DNA of 64,000 nucleotides from Allorhizobium pseudoryzae (GCF_011046245.1 NZ_CP049241.1:310001-374000); one strand, 5' to 3'; positions 37,172 through 47,676 are shown, counted from the first letter of the stretch. Numbers and translations: made by a program. Notes: generated from the sequence alone by a model not told the origin.

Positions 37172-39202
37172 TTACCCTCTCGGTGTTCTCGAACGCGGCG
37201 CACCGCCTCTGGGGCCGGACCCGGAACCCGGACCGCGACCACCCGAAGGCTTGCCGCCGGCGGGACGCCCGCCGGGCTTGCCACCACCCGGCTTTCCACC
37301 GGAAGGCTTGCCGCCAAAACTCTTGCCGCCGCCGGGCTTTCCGCCGAATGGCTTGCCACCGCCAGAGCGCTCACCGCCCGGTTTACCACCGAAGCCACCG
37401 CGGCCACCCTCGGACCGTTTGCCGTCCGGACGATCGCCGGTGGGGCGGCTGAAGGCGCGTTCGGCATTTTCCCGCGCCGAGCGGCCCGGGCCGGAACCCG
37501 ATCCGTACGGCTTGGAGCGCGGACGATCGCCCTCTTCGCGCGGCTTGAAGTCACCGCGCGGGCGATCGCCGCGGGGGCGATCGGAAAAGCCGCGGTCGCT
37601 GCGTTCGGCCCTGTCGGGACGCTCGGAGCGTTCAGGGCGGTCAAACCGCGCCGGACGCTCTCCACGTTCGGGCCGGTCGCTGCGTTCGCCGCGCGCCGGA
37701 CGGTCGCCACGATCCGGGCGGTCTCCACGGGCCGGACGGTCACCGCGCGGCGGGCGGTCGCCGCCCCGTTCCGGACGATCGCGACGGCCGAAACCCTCCT
37801 CCTCGTCTCGCGAACGACGCGGCGGTGCTTCGGCGCGGATCCAGTCGCTGTCGCCTTCGACACGATTGATCGGGACGCTGGAGGTGCGGCGCTGCGGCTC
37901 CGGCTCCTTGTGGAACAGGCGCTCGGCCTCGGCACGGGCCGACTTCTTGGTGCCGGCATCGGCCGTCGGGCGGGCGCCCGGCGCCATCCAGACATTGGTC
38001 GTGCGCGAGGTGCCCATCGGCAGGCGCTTCTTCGGCTTCTCGTCACCGAACTTGCCCTCGCCCGGCTTGGCCCCGCGCTTGTCGAAATCCTTCGGCCCAC
38101 GGCCGGAATCGCGACCCTGATCCTTGCCGCGCGGGCGATCACGGCCTTCGCCGCCGAAACGATCGCCGCCGCGGTCGGGCCGGGTTTCGAGACGGCCCTT
38201 CGGCCGATCCTGACGCTCTTCGGCCCCCCAGGGACGTTCCTCGCGGGAGGAGGCCGCCTTCGGCTGCGGCTTCTCATCATCGGCCACCGGATTGCTGTAG
38301 ATCGGCGCGTCGAAATTCGCCTTCGATTCCTCGATGAGGCGGGGACCGAGCTGATCGCGCAGCATGCGGCCGCGGACTTCCACCACATGGCCTTCCGGCA
38401 GGTCGCCGAGCTGGAAGGGACCGTAGGAAATGCGGATCAGGCGGTTGACCTCGAGGCCAAGCGCGCCGAGCACGTTCTTGATCTCGCGGTTCTTGCCTTC
38501 GCGCAGGCCCATGGTGATCCACACATTGTGGCCCTGGGTGCGGTCCAGCGTCGCATCGATCGCGCCATAGAGCACGCCATCGACGGCAATGCCGTCCTTC
38601 AGCTTGTCGAGATCTTCCTGGCTCACCTCGCCATAGGCGCGCACGCGGTAACGGCGCAGCCAGCCGGTGGTCGGCAGTTCGAGGACGCGCGACAGGCCGC
38701 CATCATTGGTCAGCAGCAGCAGGCCTTCGGTGTTGATGTCGAGGCGGCCGACGGACATGACGCGCGGCAGGTCTTCCGGCAGGTTGTCGAACACCGTCGG
38801 GCGGCCTTCCGGATCGGAATTGGTGGTCACCAGGCCTGCCGGCTTGTGGTAGAGCCACAGGCGGGTGCGCTCGATACCGCGGATCGGCTGGCCATCGACC
38901 TCGATTGCATCGGCAAGCGTGGCATTGACCACCGGCGTATCCAGCACCTGGCCGTTCAGCCGCACGCGGCCTTCCATGATCATCCGCTCCACATCGCGGC
39001 GGGATGCCACGCCGGCACGGGCCAGGATCTTGGAAATGCGTTCCGGCTTGCCTTCGGTGGAGGCAGCCGCCGCCGTGCGCTCTGCCGCCGGCTTGCGGGC
39101 GGGTTTGGCTGGGCCGTCACTGCGCTTGGCGGTATCGGTCTTCTTCGTCTCGCGCTCGAAGGGCTTGCGGCCCTCGCGCTTCGGCTTGTCTTTGAAGCTC
39201 AT
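37172..39202 (-). CDS. rluB: RluB/RsuA-family pseudouridine synthase with long disordered tail
   Basis: 676 residues. An S4 RNA-binding domain ([21 protein letters not shown]) near residue 55 and the catalytic core with [18 protein letters not shown] make a large-subunit rRNA (or small-subunit) pseudouridine synthase within ~300 residues. The rest is ~370 residues of low-complexity Arg, Gly, Asp, Pro and Glu, ending in repeated GGKPGG units. The tail is probably disordered and RNA-binding. The ATG at 39202 lacks a strong ribosome-binding site. The likely target is 23S rRNA position 2605, by analogy to RluB. Confidence 0.9.
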   Translation of the reverse strand: MSFKDKPKREGRKPFERETKKTDTAKRSDGPAKPARKPAAERTAAAASTEGKPERISKILARAGVASRRDVERMIMEGRVRLNGQVLDTPVVNATLADAIEVDGQPIRGIERTRLWLYHKPAGLVTTNSDPEGRPTVFDNLPEDLPRVMSVGRLDINTEGLLLLTNDGGLSRVLELPTTGWLRRYRVRAYGEVSQEDLDKLKDGIAVDGVLYGAIDATLDRTQGHNVWITMGLREGKNREIKNVLGALGLEVNRLIRISYGPFQLGDLPEGHVVEVRGRMLRDQLGPRLIEESKANFDAPIYSNPVADDEKPQPKAASSREERPWGAEERQDRPKGRLETRPDRGGDRFGGEGRDRPRGKDQGRDSGRGPKDFDKRGAKPGEGKFGDEKPKKRLPMGTSRTTNVWMAPGARPTADAGTKKSARAEAERLFHKEPEPQRRTSSVPINRVEGDSDWIRAEAPPRRSRDEEEGFGRRDRPERGGDRPPRGDRPARGDRPDRGDRPARGERSDRPERGERPARFDRPERSERPDRAERSDRGFSDRPRGDRPRGDFKPREEGDRPRSKPYGSGSGPGRSARENAERAFSRPTGDRPDGKRSEGGRGGFGGKPGGERSGGGKPFGGKPGGGKSFGGKPSGGKPGGGKPGGRPAGGKPSGGRGPGSGSGPRGGAPRSRTPRG

Positions 39203-39360
39203 TTGTTGTTTGCCTGGGGCGTGTGTCGGACGAAAGCCGTCCAGGACATCACTGTTTGACTGAATTTATCGTCTGGTCGCGATGCAGATGACCTGCGCGC
39301 GACACGAGGTTGGACCGTTGCTAGCACTTCGCGTCCGTTGGGTTAAGAGGAAATCGCGGC

Positions 39361-39813
39361 ATGGGCGGGACAAATCGTTTCATGGTTGCTGCGCTTGAAG
39401 AGGCGCGGAAGGCGGCAGACCGCGACGAAGTGCCGATCGGCGCCGTGATCGTGCTCGACGGCGAGATCATCGCCCGCGCCGGCAACATGACCCGGCAGAA
39501 CAACGACGTGACGGCGCATGCCGAAATTGCCGCCATCCGCTATGCCTGCGAGGCGCTTGGCCAGGAGCGGCTGGCAGGTGCGGATCTCTACGTGACGCTG
39601 GAGCCCTGCACCATGTGCGCGGCAGCGATCTCGTTTGCCCGCATCCGGCGGCTCTACTACGGCGCACAGGATCCGAAGGGTGGTGCGGTGGAAAGCGGCG
39701 TGCGCTTCTTCAACCAGCCGACCTGCCACCACGCGCCGGACGTCTATTCCGGCATTGCAGAAACCGATGCGGGACAGATCCTCACCGACTTCTTTCACGC
39801 CAAAAGAGGCTGA
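39361..39813 (+). CDS. tadA: tRNA-specific adenosine deaminase
   Basis: Zinc-dependent enzyme converting A34 to inosine in tRNA-Arg(ACG). 150 residues with HAEIAAIR (zinc His and catalytic Glu) and EPCTMCAAAI (zinc Cys pair), the fingerprint of TadA. The ATG at 39361 has AGAGGAAA about nine bases upstream. It is divergent from the pseudouridine synthase and convergent with the lipoprotein gene. Confidence 0.95.
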   Translation: MGGTNRFMVAALEEARKAADRDEVPIGAVIVLDGEIIARAGNMTRQNNDVTAHAEIAAIRYACEALGQERLAGADLYVTLEPCTMCAAAISFARIRRLYYGAQDPKGGAVESGVRFFNQPTCHHAPDVYSGIAETDAGQILTDFFHAKRG

Positions 39814-39819
39814 GACCCC

Positions 39820-40449
39820 TTACTTGAAGGGGTTCCACCAGGACGAGGTGTTGGCCGAAGCGGCGGCGGCGGATTTCTTGCGCTCGCGCTCCTTCTTGGC
39901 TTCCGGTTCGCCGAGATCGGTCAATGCGGCATCATCCGCTACACGATACTGCACCGGCGGCTCCGTCAGGGTGCGGCGCTGGCCGGCAATGCCGGGGCTT
40001 TCCGCATTGGCCTTGGCCTGACGGAAGGCTTCCCACTTCTGGGATTCGGTCAGCGTGCCGGCCGTGCCGTTGCCGGCCAGAAGCGGCGAACGGTAGTTCG
40101 GGTTGTTTCTGTTGTCTTCCGCTTCCTGGCGAAGGCGCGCACGGGTTTCTTCCGGCGATTCGATCCAGTTCGGATTGTTCTCGCGACCGGCCAGCGATGC
40201 CTGCGGCGGGGGAAGCACGCTTTCCGTCTTCTTGTTGACGACGAGCTGCGGACGCGGATTGTAGCGCGTGTCCTTGTTGGCCGGCTCCTGCTGGAAGGCC
40301 AGCGACTGGCCGAGGTCATCCATCAGTTGCTCGCCCGAGGTCTTGCTGGTGCCGTAGGTGGGACCTCCAACGCAGCCCGACAGGCCGATAGCAGCTGCGG
40401 TCACGGCAAATAAGCCTGCGCGCACGCGAATTCCCTGCATCGTCTTCAT
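39820..40449 (-). CDS. conserved lipoprotein of unknown function
   Basis: A 209-residue exported protein with a type II signal peptide: a hydrophobic stretch (LFAVTAAAIG) then LSGC with the modified cysteine near residue 26. The mature part is hydrophilic, rich in Asn, Pro, Ala and Glu, with many charged repeats near the end (EPEAKKERERKKSAAAA) and a final WWNPF. No catalytic motif is visible. GGAAGGGG sits close upstream of the ATG. It follows ileS on the same strand after ~130 bases. Confidence 0.8.
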   Translation of the reverse strand: MKTMQGIRVRAGLFAVTAAAIGLSGCVGGPTYGTSKTSGEQLMDDLGQSLAFQQEPANKDTRYNPRPQLVVNKKTESVLPPPQASLAGRENNPNWIESPEETRARLRQEAEDNRNNPNYRSPLLAGNGTAGTLTESQKWEAFRQAKANAESPGIAGQRRTLTEPPVQYRVADDAALTDLGEPEAKKERERKKSAAAASANTSSWWNPFK

Positions 40450-40580
40450 TCAACCCCTTCCAGCGGCGCAACACAAACGCCAGCGAGACTACAAGAACGC
40501 CCCCATTGGCCGAAAAATTCGGCCAATTTCAGGCAGACTTACCGGATGACGCGGCAAAGCGCAATCATCCGGCAAGCATG

Positions 40581-43541
40581 TCACTTGAGCGCAGCAAGCT
40601 CCCGGAGCGCCTGCGCATCGCGGGCCGACACATCCGGATACTCCGGATCCGACCCCACATCCTTCGTGATCTTCCAGGAGCGGGCGCAACGGGTGCCTTC
40701 GGCGAGTTTCGGCTCGACGGCGACCTTCGTTCCATCCTCCAGACGGAAGGCGTCGGCTGGTCCCTCGCCTGCCACGACGGAAATATCCGAGGTGATGCAG
40801 ATTTCGGCGAAATCGAGACCCTCAAGCGCCGCCAGAAGCTCCGGATCGGCGACATGCACGACCGGGGCCGCTTCGAGCGAGGAGCCGATGCGCTTTTCCT
40901 TGCGCTCCACTTCCAGCGCGCCGGTGACGGCACGGCGGACGGTGCGGACATGTTTCCACTTCTCCGCCACGGCCTCGTTTTCCCAATCCGCCGGGATGAG
41001 CGGGAACTGTTCGAGATGCACCGAGGTGGCAGACGGATCACGCGACAGCCAGGCCTCTTCCGTGGTGAACGGCATCATCGGCGCAAACCACAGCACCAGG
41101 CAATCGAAGAGCTTGCGGATGACGTAAAGGGCTGCACGGCGCTTCAGGCTCGACGGCGCCTCGCAATAGAGTGTGTCCTTGCGGATGTCGAAATAGAAGG
41201 CCGACAGTTCCACATTGGCGAAATCCGACAGGGCGCGGACGATGCGCTTGAAATCGAACTCGTCATAACCCTTGCGCACCAGCTGATCGAGCTCGGAGAG
41301 ACGATGCAGCATCAGCTTTTCGAGTTCCGGCAGTTCGGCATAGGCAATCTCTTCGCCCTTGTCGTGGGCGAGCGTGCCGAGCATCCAGCGGACCGTGTTG
41401 CGGATCTTGCGATAAGCATCGATGTTGGTCTGGATGATCGTCTTGCCGAGGCGCTGGTCCTCAGCATAATCCGTCGACATGACCCAGAGGCGCAGGATAT
41501 CGGCGCCGGATTCCTTCATCACATCCTGCGGCGTCACCGTGTTGCCGAGCGATTTCGACATTTTCCGGCCGTCTTCGGCCATGGTGAAGCCATGGGTGAT
41601 GACGGCGTTGTAAGGCGCACGGCCGCGCGTGGCGCAGCTTTCGAGCAGCGAGGAATGGAACCAGCCGCGATGCTGGTCAGACCCTTCCAGATAGACATCC
41701 GCCGGCCATTTCAGGTCCGGGCGGTCTTCCAGCGTAAACGTGTGGGTCGAGCCTGAATCGAACCAGACATCGAGGATGTCGGTGACCATCTGCCACTTCT
41801 CGCCGTCATGCTCGTTGCCGAGGAAGCGTTCCTTGGCACCCTCGGCGAACCAGGCATCGGCGCCTTCCTTCTCGAAGGCTTCGAGAATGCGGGCGTTGAC
41901 CTTTTCGTCCTTCAGCACATTGCCGTCCTTGTCGGCGAAGACGCAGATCGGCACGCCCCAGGCTCTTTGACGGGACAGCACCCAGTCCGGGCGCTGCTCG
42001 ATCATGGCGCGCAGGCGGTTCTGGCCTCCAGCCGGGACGAAGCGGGTCTGGTCGATGGCGGAGAGCGCGCGGGTGCGCAGCGTCGTGCCATCGGACAAAT
42101 CCTTGTCCATGTAGACGAACCACTGCGGCGTGTTGCGGAAGATCACCGGCTTCTTGGAGCGCCAGGAATGCGGGTAATCATGCTTGATGCGGCCACGGGC
42201 AAACAGGTTGTTGGCGGCGATCAGCGCCTCGATGACGCGCTTGTTGGCATCGCCCTTCTTGCCGTTGTCATCGATGACGCGCGCGGCGCCACCTTCGGCG
42301 GACGGGCCGAAACCGGGGGCTTCCTCGGTGTAGAAACCGGCGTCATCGACGGTAAACGGGATCTTGGTCGAGATGCCGCGGGCTTCCAGTTCGCGCGACT
42401 GCGCCATCCAGGCGTCAAAGTCTTCGCGACCGTGACCGGGGGCGGTGTGCACGAAGCCGGTACCGGCGTCATCAGTGACGTGGTCGCCGTCGAGCATGGG
42501 GACTTTGAAATCGTAGCCGAGCGATGCCAGCGGATGGGCGCAGGTGATGGCCGCGAGTTCCCTTGCAGCGACGTCAGACAGACGCTTCCACTCAAGCTTG
42601 GCCTTAGCGAAGGCATCCGCCGCCAGCTTGTCGGCAAAGATTAGCTTTTCACCCGGCTGCGGACCAAAGTCGTTGGTAGCCGCAGTCACTTCGTAAAGGC
42701 CATACTGGATTTTGGACGAATATGAGATCGCGCGATTGCCGGGGATGGTCCAGGGCGTCGTCGTCCAGATGACAACAGAGGCGTTTTCCAGATCGCGCAA
42801 TTGACTGCCGGCGCTTCCCTGATTGTCCGCAGACTCGCCGTCGAGGCGATCGTGTGCGAATCTCACAGACGTCACCGGGAACTTCACCCAGATCGTGTCG
42901 CTCTCGACCTCGTGATACTCCACCTCGGCTTCCGCCAGCGCCGTGCGCTCGACGACCGACCACATGATCGGCTTGGAGCCGCGGTAGAGCTGGCCGCTCA
43001 TGGCGATCTTCAAGAGTTCGCCGGCGATGCGGGCTTCCGAGTGGAAGGCCATGGTGGTGTAGGGGTTGTCGAAATCGCCCTCAATGCCGAGGCGGCGGAA
43101 TTCCTCCGACTGGATATTGATCCAGCCTTGCGCGAAGTCGCGGCATTCCTGGCGGAATTCGTTGATCGGGACCTCGTTCTTGTCCTTGCCCTTGGCGCGG
43201 TAGGCTTCTTCGATCTTCCATTCGATCGGAAGACCGTGGCAATCCCAGCCCGGAACGTAGTTCGAGTCAAAGCCGCGCATCTGGAACGAGCGGGTGATGA
43301 CGTCCTTCAGCACCTTGTTCAGCGCATGGCCGATATGGATGTTGCCGTTGGCATAAGGAGGGCCATCGTGCAGCACGAATTTTTCGCGGCCGGCGGCGGA
43401 GGCGCGGAGCTTTTTGTAGAGCCCCATCTCTTTCCATTTCGCTGCCATTTCCGGCTCCTTCTGGGGGAGGCCGGCGCGCATGGGAAACTCGGTCTGCGGC
43501 AGGTAGAGGGTCGAGGAATAATCGGTCTTGGTGTCGGTCAT
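40581..43541 (-). CDS. ileS: isoleucine--tRNA ligase
   Basis: Class I synthetase of 986 residues. The HIGH motif is [16 protein letters not shown] near residue 67 and the KMSKS motif is [11 protein letters not shown]. The editing domain includes [16 protein letters not shown]. The C-terminus lacks a zinc-finger cysteine cluster, as in many alphaproteobacteria. The promoter and leader lie in the 353-base gap upstream, which contains an attenuator-like hairpin on the ileS strand. Confidence 0.97.
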   Translation of the reverse strand: MTDTKTDYSSTLYLPQTEFPMRAGLPQKEPEMAAKWKEMGLYKKLRASAAGREKFVLHDGPPYANGNIHIGHALNKVLKDVITRSFQMRGFDSNYVPGWDCHGLPIEWKIEEAYRAKGKDKNEVPINEFRQECRDFAQGWINIQSEEFRRLGIEGDFDNPYTTMAFHSEARIAGELLKIAMSGQLYRGSKPIMWSVVERTALAEAEVEYHEVESDTIWVKFPVTSVRFAHDRLDGESADNQGSAGSQLRDLENASVVIWTTTPWTIPGNRAISYSSKIQYGLYEVTAATNDFGPQPGEKLIFADKLAADAFAKAKLEWKRLSDVAARELAAITCAHPLASLGYDFKVPMLDGDHVTDDAGTGFVHTAPGHGREDFDAWMAQSRELEARGISTKIPFTVDDAGFYTEEAPGFGPSAEGGAARVIDDNGKKGDANKRVIEALIAANNLFARGRIKHDYPHSWRSKKPVIFRNTPQWFVYMDKDLSDGTTLRTRALSAIDQTRFVPAGGQNRLRAMIEQRPDWVLSRQRAWGVPICVFADKDGNVLKDEKVNARILEAFEKEGADAWFAEGAKERFLGNEHDGEKWQMVTDILDVWFDSGSTHTFTLEDRPDLKWPADVYLEGSDQHRGWFHSSLLESCATRGRAPYNAVITHGFTMAEDGRKMSKSLGNTVTPQDVMKESGADILRLWVMSTDYAEDQRLGKTIIQTNIDAYRKIRNTVRWMLGTLAHDKGEEIAYAELPELEKLMLHRLSELDQLVRKGYDEFDFKRIVRALSDFANVELSAFYFDIRKDTLYCEAPSSLKRRAALYVIRKLFDCLVLWFAPMMPFTTEEAWLSRDPSATSVHLEQFPLIPADWENEAVAEKWKHVRTVRRAVTGALEVERKEKRIGSSLEAAPVVHVADPELLAALEGLDFAEICITSDISVVAGEGPADAFRLEDGTKVAVEPKLAEGTRCARSWKITKDVGSDPEYPDVSARDAQALRELAALK

Positions 43542-43626
43542 GGATCAACCATCGGAAAGGGCGACCGGTCGCGGTCGCGGATGTGTCATGGAATGGCGGC
43601 GAGCGCCCGAGCGGAACCCGAGCAGC

Positions 43627-43672
43627 AAAATCCCGGACCTTCCCGCGCGGTCACGCAGCGAGGAAGGCCGGG
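43627..43672 (-). terminator. attenuator-like hairpin in the ileS leader
   Basis: CCCGGACCTTCC (43632-43643) pairs with GGAAGGCCGGG (43662-43672), with one bulged base and an 18-base loop. On the minus strand, towards ileS, the stem is followed by four T residues (43630-43627). It lies about 90 bases before the ileS start codon. Confidence 0.35.
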
Positions 43673-43822
43673 CCAATAATTCGAAGGATGCGGGCCGCCC
43701 GAAAATTCATCATGGTGCCGCGTCTTTACGGGTTTTTGGCGCCGAAAGGAAGGGGCAAGATGGGGGTGAATTGGACAGGGGGCGTTAGACTTCGATTGTC
43801 ACGGGGAGACTGTGGTATCGCG

Positions 43823-43853
43823 GCTTCAGCGCGCCGATATGGCACGCTGAAGC
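43823..43853. promoter_or_regulatory. 31-bp imperfect palindrome upstream of the DUF1902 gene
   Basis: GCTTCAGCG and CGCTGAAGC, plus an inner GCC/GGC with one mismatch, form a 12-pair inverted repeat around GATAT. It ends 41 bases before the start codon. Small HicB-like proteins often autoregulate, so this is a candidate operator; a hairpin in RNA is the alternative. Confidence 0.45.
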
Positions 43854-43894
43854 AAGCCGTGTTACCGTTCGCCTATCAGATACGGGAGCAACCG

Positions 43895-44335
43895 ATGGCC
43901 AGACGCATCTACTCGGTCAAGGCACTCTGGGACGACGAGGCGAAGGTTTTCTACAGCGAAAGCGATATTGAGGGCCTGCACATCGAGGCTCCCACCATCG
44001 AAGCCTTCGAAGAGGTTCTGTTCGATGCCGCCGTTGAACTGATCGTCGCCAACCACATATCGGCGGATGAATTGGAGGGCGTGACGGGGCGCTCCCGTCT
44101 GCCATTGGTCTCATTTCTGGAGAGCCTTGACCTTGACGATCTGCCGCTCGAAAGGGAGGTAGATACGGAGCGCGAAACGGTTCCGATTTACATGGACCGG
44201 CCGAAATTGGACAATGAATACCGCTGTTTCCTGGAAACCAAGGTGTCTCGCGCACGTGACGATATAGCCGCCGGCAGGGTTATGTCCGCGGAGGAAACCG
44301 AGAAGTTGTTTGCGGAACGCGCCCTGTCCCGCTGA
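43895..44335 (+). CDS. DUF1902/HicB-like protein, possible orphan antitoxin
   Basis: A 146-residue acidic protein. Residues 1-60 (RIYSVKALWDDEAKVFYSESDIEGLHIEAPT) match the partial RNase H-like HicB/DUF1902 fold. The C-terminal 45 residues, ending DDIAAGRVMSAEETEKLFAER, look like the toxin-binding tail of StbD/RelB-type antitoxins. No toxin gene adjoins it on either side. ATG 43895 starts after GGGAG. The two-part reading is inference; the N-terminal assignment is the firmer one. Confidence 0.7.
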   Translation: MARRIYSVKALWDDEAKVFYSESDIEGLHIEAPTIEAFEEVLFDAAVELIVANHISADELEGVTGRSRLPLVSFLESLDLDDLPLEREVDTERETVPIYMDRPKLDNEYRCFLETKVSRARDDIAAGRVMSAEETEKLFAERALSR

Positions 44336-44360
44336 TCACGAGCCGATCCTACAGCGCAAC

Positions 44361-45341
44361 TCAAAACGCAATCGTCGCATCCAACTCGCCGAGCGGCGTG
44401 ACGCCGGAGAGGAGCGCGCGGGCTTCCGCCTCGTCCTGCTGCATCTGGGCGACCAGCGGGTCCAGTCCGTCGAACTTCAGCTCCGGACGCAGGTAGCCGA
44501 AGAAGGAGACGGACGAGACTTCGCCGTAAAGATTGCCCGAGAAATCGAAGAGGAAGGTTTCAAGCAGCGGTGCGCCGTTGTCGGTCACCGTTGGGCGGCG
44601 GCCGTAGCTTGCGACGCCATCGTGCAGCGAACCATCCGGGCGGCGGAAGCGCACGGCATAGATGCCGGCCCTCAGTTCGGTTTCCGGGGCGAGCCGCATG
44701 TTGGCGGTCGGATAGCCCAAGGTGCGGCCAAGCTGTTCGCCACCGATCACCTCGGCTTCCACTGTATAGCGATAGCCGAGCAGGCCCGCAGCCTGCGCCA
44801 CGTCACCCTCGCCCAAAAGGGCGCGGATGCGGCTGGACGAAATCACCTCGGCGCCTTCGTCGCGGAAGGCATCGATGAGGGAGACGTCGAACCCATGCCG
44901 GCGGCCAGCTTCCATCAGATAGGCCGGGCCACCCTCGCGGCCACGACCGAAATGGAAATCGAAACCGGTGACGACGGCGCTGGCTTTCAGCCAGTCGGCC
45001 AGGATCGAGGTGACGAAATCCTCGGCGGAACGCTGGGAGAACTCCCGGTCGAAGGGATATTCGATGACGGAGCGGAAACCCATGGCTTCCAGCAGCCGTG
45101 CCTTCAGAGGCGCCGGCGTGAGGCGGAAGACCGGTTGGTCCGGCTTGAAGACGGTGCGCGGATGCGGCTCGAAGGTCAGCACCAGGGCCGGCACGCCGCG
45201 CGCTTCAGCCAGCGACAGCGCCCGCTCCAGCACGCTGCGGTGACCGCGATGCACGCCGTCGAAATTGCCGATCGCCACCACGCCGCCCTTCAGTTCGGGC
45301 GGCAGCGGTTCCTTCTGCTCATTGCGGTAAAATACGGTCAT
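44361..45341 (-). CDS. ribF: bifunctional riboflavin kinase/FAD synthetase
   Basis: 326 residues. The N-terminal adenylyltransferase half has AIGNFDGVHRGHRSVL and later SSSRIRALLGEGD; the C-terminal flavokinase half has LGYPTANMRLAPE and LETFLFDFSGNLYG. Together they make FMN then FAD. The gene follows a HAD-hydrolase gene by 13 bases on the same strand and converges on the DUF1902 gene. Confidence 0.96.
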   Translation of the reverse strand: MTVFYRNEQKEPLPPELKGGVVAIGNFDGVHRGHRSVLERALSLAEARGVPALVLTFEPHPRTVFKPDQPVFRLTPAPLKARLLEAMGFRSVIEYPFDREFSQRSAEDFVTSILADWLKASAVVTGFDFHFGRGREGGPAYLMEAGRRHGFDVSLIDAFRDEGAEVISSSRIRALLGEGDVAQAAGLLGYRYTVEAEVIGGEQLGRTLGYPTANMRLAPETELRAGIYAVRFRRPDGSLHDGVASYGRRPTVTDNGAPLLETFLFDFSGNLYGEVSSVSFFGYLRPELKFDGLDPLVAQMQQDEAEARALLSGVTPLGELDATIAF

Positions 45342-45354
45342 CGGGCGTTATCCG

Positions 45355-46209
45355 TCAGGCGAGGCGCGGCATCCACCATTTGGGCGTGGCACCCTCGCGC
45401 TTCAGATAGGCATTCAGGATCGCTTCGTCCGTCTCGCCGTTGATCGTATATTCCGCCGCATGGATGCCGCCGGAGATGTAGAGAAGGTCGAGGCCGTAGC
45501 TGAGCGCGCCCTTCACGTCCGTCGGCATGCCGTCGCCGACCGCAATCACCTTGGCAAGGTCGATCTCGCCCTTCACCTCGCGGGCCGCGGCAAGCGCTGC
45601 CTCGTAGATCGGCTTGTGCGGCTTGCCGGCAATGCGGGTCGAACCGCCGAGTTGCTCATAATAGGCGGCCACGGCGCCGGCGCAGGGGATGATGCGATGG
45701 CCGCGCTCGACCACCAGATCCGGATTGGCGCAGATGAACGGCGCACCCTTTTCGGCAAAACGCACCAGCATGTCGTGATAATCTTCCGGCACTTCCTTTT
45801 CGTCGTCGAAAAAGCCAGTGCAGACGATGGCTTCGGCCTGCTCTTCGCCGGTGACGGTCACGTCCAGTCCGTCGAACAGCGGCATGTCGCGTTCGGGGCC
45901 GAGCAGGAAGACCTTCTTCGGGCCTTCGGCGATCAGGGTGCGGGTCACGTCGCCGGAGGTGACGATGCGGTCATAGGCCTCGTCCGGCACGCCGATGGCG
46001 CGCAGCTGATCGATGACACCCGGCGCCGGGCGCGGGGAATTGGTGATCAGCACCACGGCCAGGCCTGCCTTGCGGGCTTCGGACAGCGCCACGCAGGCGG
46101 CGGGGAAGGCATCGATACCGTTGTGCAAAACGCCCCATACATCGGACAGCACGAGTTCATAGCCAGAGGTGATTGCGCCAAGCGTCTGAATGCGGTGTGC
46201 CATGGTCAT
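45355..46209 (-). CDS. TIGR01459-family HAD hydrolase
   Basis: A 284-residue type IIA HAD protein (NagD-like). LVLSDVWGVLHNG replaces the common DxDGT motif (Asp then Trp-Gly-Val-Leu), VLITNSPRP is motif 2, GKPHKPIYEAAL motif 3 and VGDGMPTDVKGA motif 4. The central cap is the C2 type. It is regularly found next to ribF in alphaproteobacteria and may act on a flavin-related or sugar phosphate; this is not established. The start could be ATG 46209 or ATG 46203. Confidence 0.88.
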   Translation of the reverse strand: MTMAHRIQTLGAITSGYELVLSDVWGVLHNGIDAFPAACVALSEARKAGLAVVLITNSPRPAPGVIDQLRAIGVPDEAYDRIVTSGDVTRTLIAEGPKKVFLLGPERDMPLFDGLDVTVTGEEQAEAIVCTGFFDDEKEVPEDYHDMLVRFAEKGAPFICANPDLVVERGHRIIPCAGAVAAYYEQLGGSTRIAGKPHKPIYEAALAAAREVKGEIDLAKVIAVGDGMPTDVKGALSYGLDLLYISGGIHAAEYTINGETDEAILNAYLKREGATPKWWMPRLA

Positions 46210-46305
46210 CCAATGCGGTTCCGGGACATATCTGGCGCTGACATGGCAAAGCTCGGCCCGGATGGCAAGGAGTTTCGTTTGACCTTTGTCGTGGCGGTCC
46301 AGTGA

Positions 46306-47676
46306 TCAGAAGCCCGCAAGGCGCCAGAGAAGGCCTGCCAGCGCGCAAGCCAGCAGCACCTTCACCAGGTCGATCTTCAGCCGCAGCAGGAGAAGAGCGG
46401 AGACGAGGAAAAGCGCCAGCGCCGCCGGATCAAGCGTCGCAACTGTCGGCCACCAGAGGCCGGGGGAGCCCTCGCCCGTCCATCCGGGCACCAGCGGCAG
46501 ACGGCGCACCTCTGCGAACAGAACGTGCAGGCCGAACCAAAGCGCCAGATTGGCAATGACGCCAACCACCGCCGCGGTGATGGCGGACAGGGCGGCGGCA
46601 ATTTGCGGCCTACCGCGCAGCCGCTCGATGTAAGGCGCGCCGGCGAAGATCCAGATGAAGCTCGGCACGAAGGTGGCCCAGGCAGTGAGACAAGCTCCCA
46701 GAATGCCGCCGACAACCGGATCGAGGCCGGGCACGGTGCGGAAGCCGACGAGATAACCGACATAGGAGAGCACCAGCACCAGCGGCCCCGGCGTGGTCTC
46801 GGCGAGCGCCAGCCCGTCCAGCATCTCGCCGGGCATCAGCCAGCGGTAATCCTGCACGGCCACCTGCGCCACATAGGCGAGCACCGCATAGGCACCGCCG
46901 AAGGTGACAAGCGCCATCTTGGAGAAGAAGGCGAACATGGCAGCAAGGTTTTCCGCGCCGGCCATGGCCAGAAGAACGAGGAAGGGCAGCTGCCAGACAA
47001 AGATCCAGAAGGCGAGCGACAGAAGCGAGCGGCCAAGCGAGACGCGCCGGCTCTCCGCCGAAACCGGCTCCGGGGTCTCCGTTGGGGCCGGCAGCCGGCG
47101 CGCGTGGATGAACCCGGCAAGAGTGGCGACCAGCACCACCAGCGGGAACGGCAGGCCGAGCACGAAGAGCGCGACGAAGGCAGCGATGGCCAGCCCCAGC
47201 AGGAACCGTGTCTTCAGTGTGCGGCGCGCCAGCCGGATCACCGCTTCCAGCACGATGGTGAGCACCGCCGCCTTGAGGCCGAAGAACAGGCCGGCCAGCC
47301 AGCCGGCATCCTGGAAAAGGGCATAGAGGGTGGAGAGACCGATGATGACGAAGAGGCCTGGCAGCACGAAGAGCAGGCCGGCGACGATGCCGCCGCGCAC
47401 GCCATGTTTGAGCCAGCCGATATAGGTGGCAAGCTGCTGCGCTTCCGGCCCCGGCAGCAGCATGCAGTAGCTCAACGCGTGGAGGAAGCGCTCCTCGGCT
47501 AACCATTTGCGCTCGTCCACCACCGCCTTGTGCATCAGCGCGATCTGCGCCGCCGGCCCGCCGAAGGAAAGGCAGCCGATGCGGGCGAACACGCGGACGA
47601 GGTCAAAGAAGGCGGCGGTCTCTTCGGGGCTCTCTGAGCGGGACGCACCGGCGCGCGCGTTAACCGAACCGGACAT
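46306..47676 (-). CDS. chrA: chromate transporter ChrA
   Basis: Two-domain (long-chain) CHR-family inner-membrane protein, about 456 residues with ten or more hydrophobic segments. The signature FGGPAAQIALMH and PGPEAQQLATYIGW in the first half is repeated as FGGAYAVLAYVAQ and TPGPLVLVLSYVGYL in the second. It expels chromate, probably with sulfate-like mimicry. I choose ATG 47676 because the frame upstream to 47745 runs into the groESL promoter region. It is transcribed divergently from groES. Confidence 0.9.
   Translation of the reverse strand: MSGSVNARAGASRSESPEETAAFFDLVRVFARIGCLSFGGPAAQIALMHKAVVDERKWLAEERFLHALSYCMLLPGPEAQQLATYIGWLKHGVRGGIVAGLLFVLPGLFVIIGLSTLYALFQDAGWLAGLFFGLKAAVLTIVLEAVIRLARRTLKTRFLLGLAIAAFVALFVLGLPFPLVVLVATLAGFIHARRLPAPTETPEPVSAESRRVSLGRSLLSLAFWIFVWQLPFLVLLAMAGAENLAAMFAFFSKMALVTFGGAYAVLAYVAQVAVQDYRWLMPGEMLDGLALAETTPGPLVLVLSYVGYLVGFRTVPGLDPVVGGILGACLTAWATFVPSFIWIFAGAPYIERLRGRPQIAAALSAITAAVVGVIANLALWFGLHVLFAEVRRLPLVPGWTGEGSPGLWWPTVATLDPAALALFLVSALLLLRLKIDLVKVLLACALAGLLWRLAGF

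Larger units (their letters stand above)
43542..43894. other. intergenic gap between ileS and a DUF1902 gene
   Basis: 353 bases without a convincing gene; it holds the leader of ileS (minus) and the promoter region of the DUF1902 gene (plus). Two inverted repeats, listed separately, are the only structures I see. The open frame from 43583 runs through to the DUF1902 gene but its first ~104 codons have no family pattern. Confidence 0.6.

Noticed and set aside
37059..38120. Plus-strand open frame with Pro/Arg/Ser/Gly repeats
   Set aside because: It is the mirror of the pseudouridine synthase low-complexity tail and shows no ribosome-binding site or family.
42780..42870. Apparent insertion in IleS between KFPV and VVIWTTTPW
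   Set aside because: Bacterial IleS proteins vary in length here, and the base composition is close to the rest of the gene, so I do not claim an insertion event.
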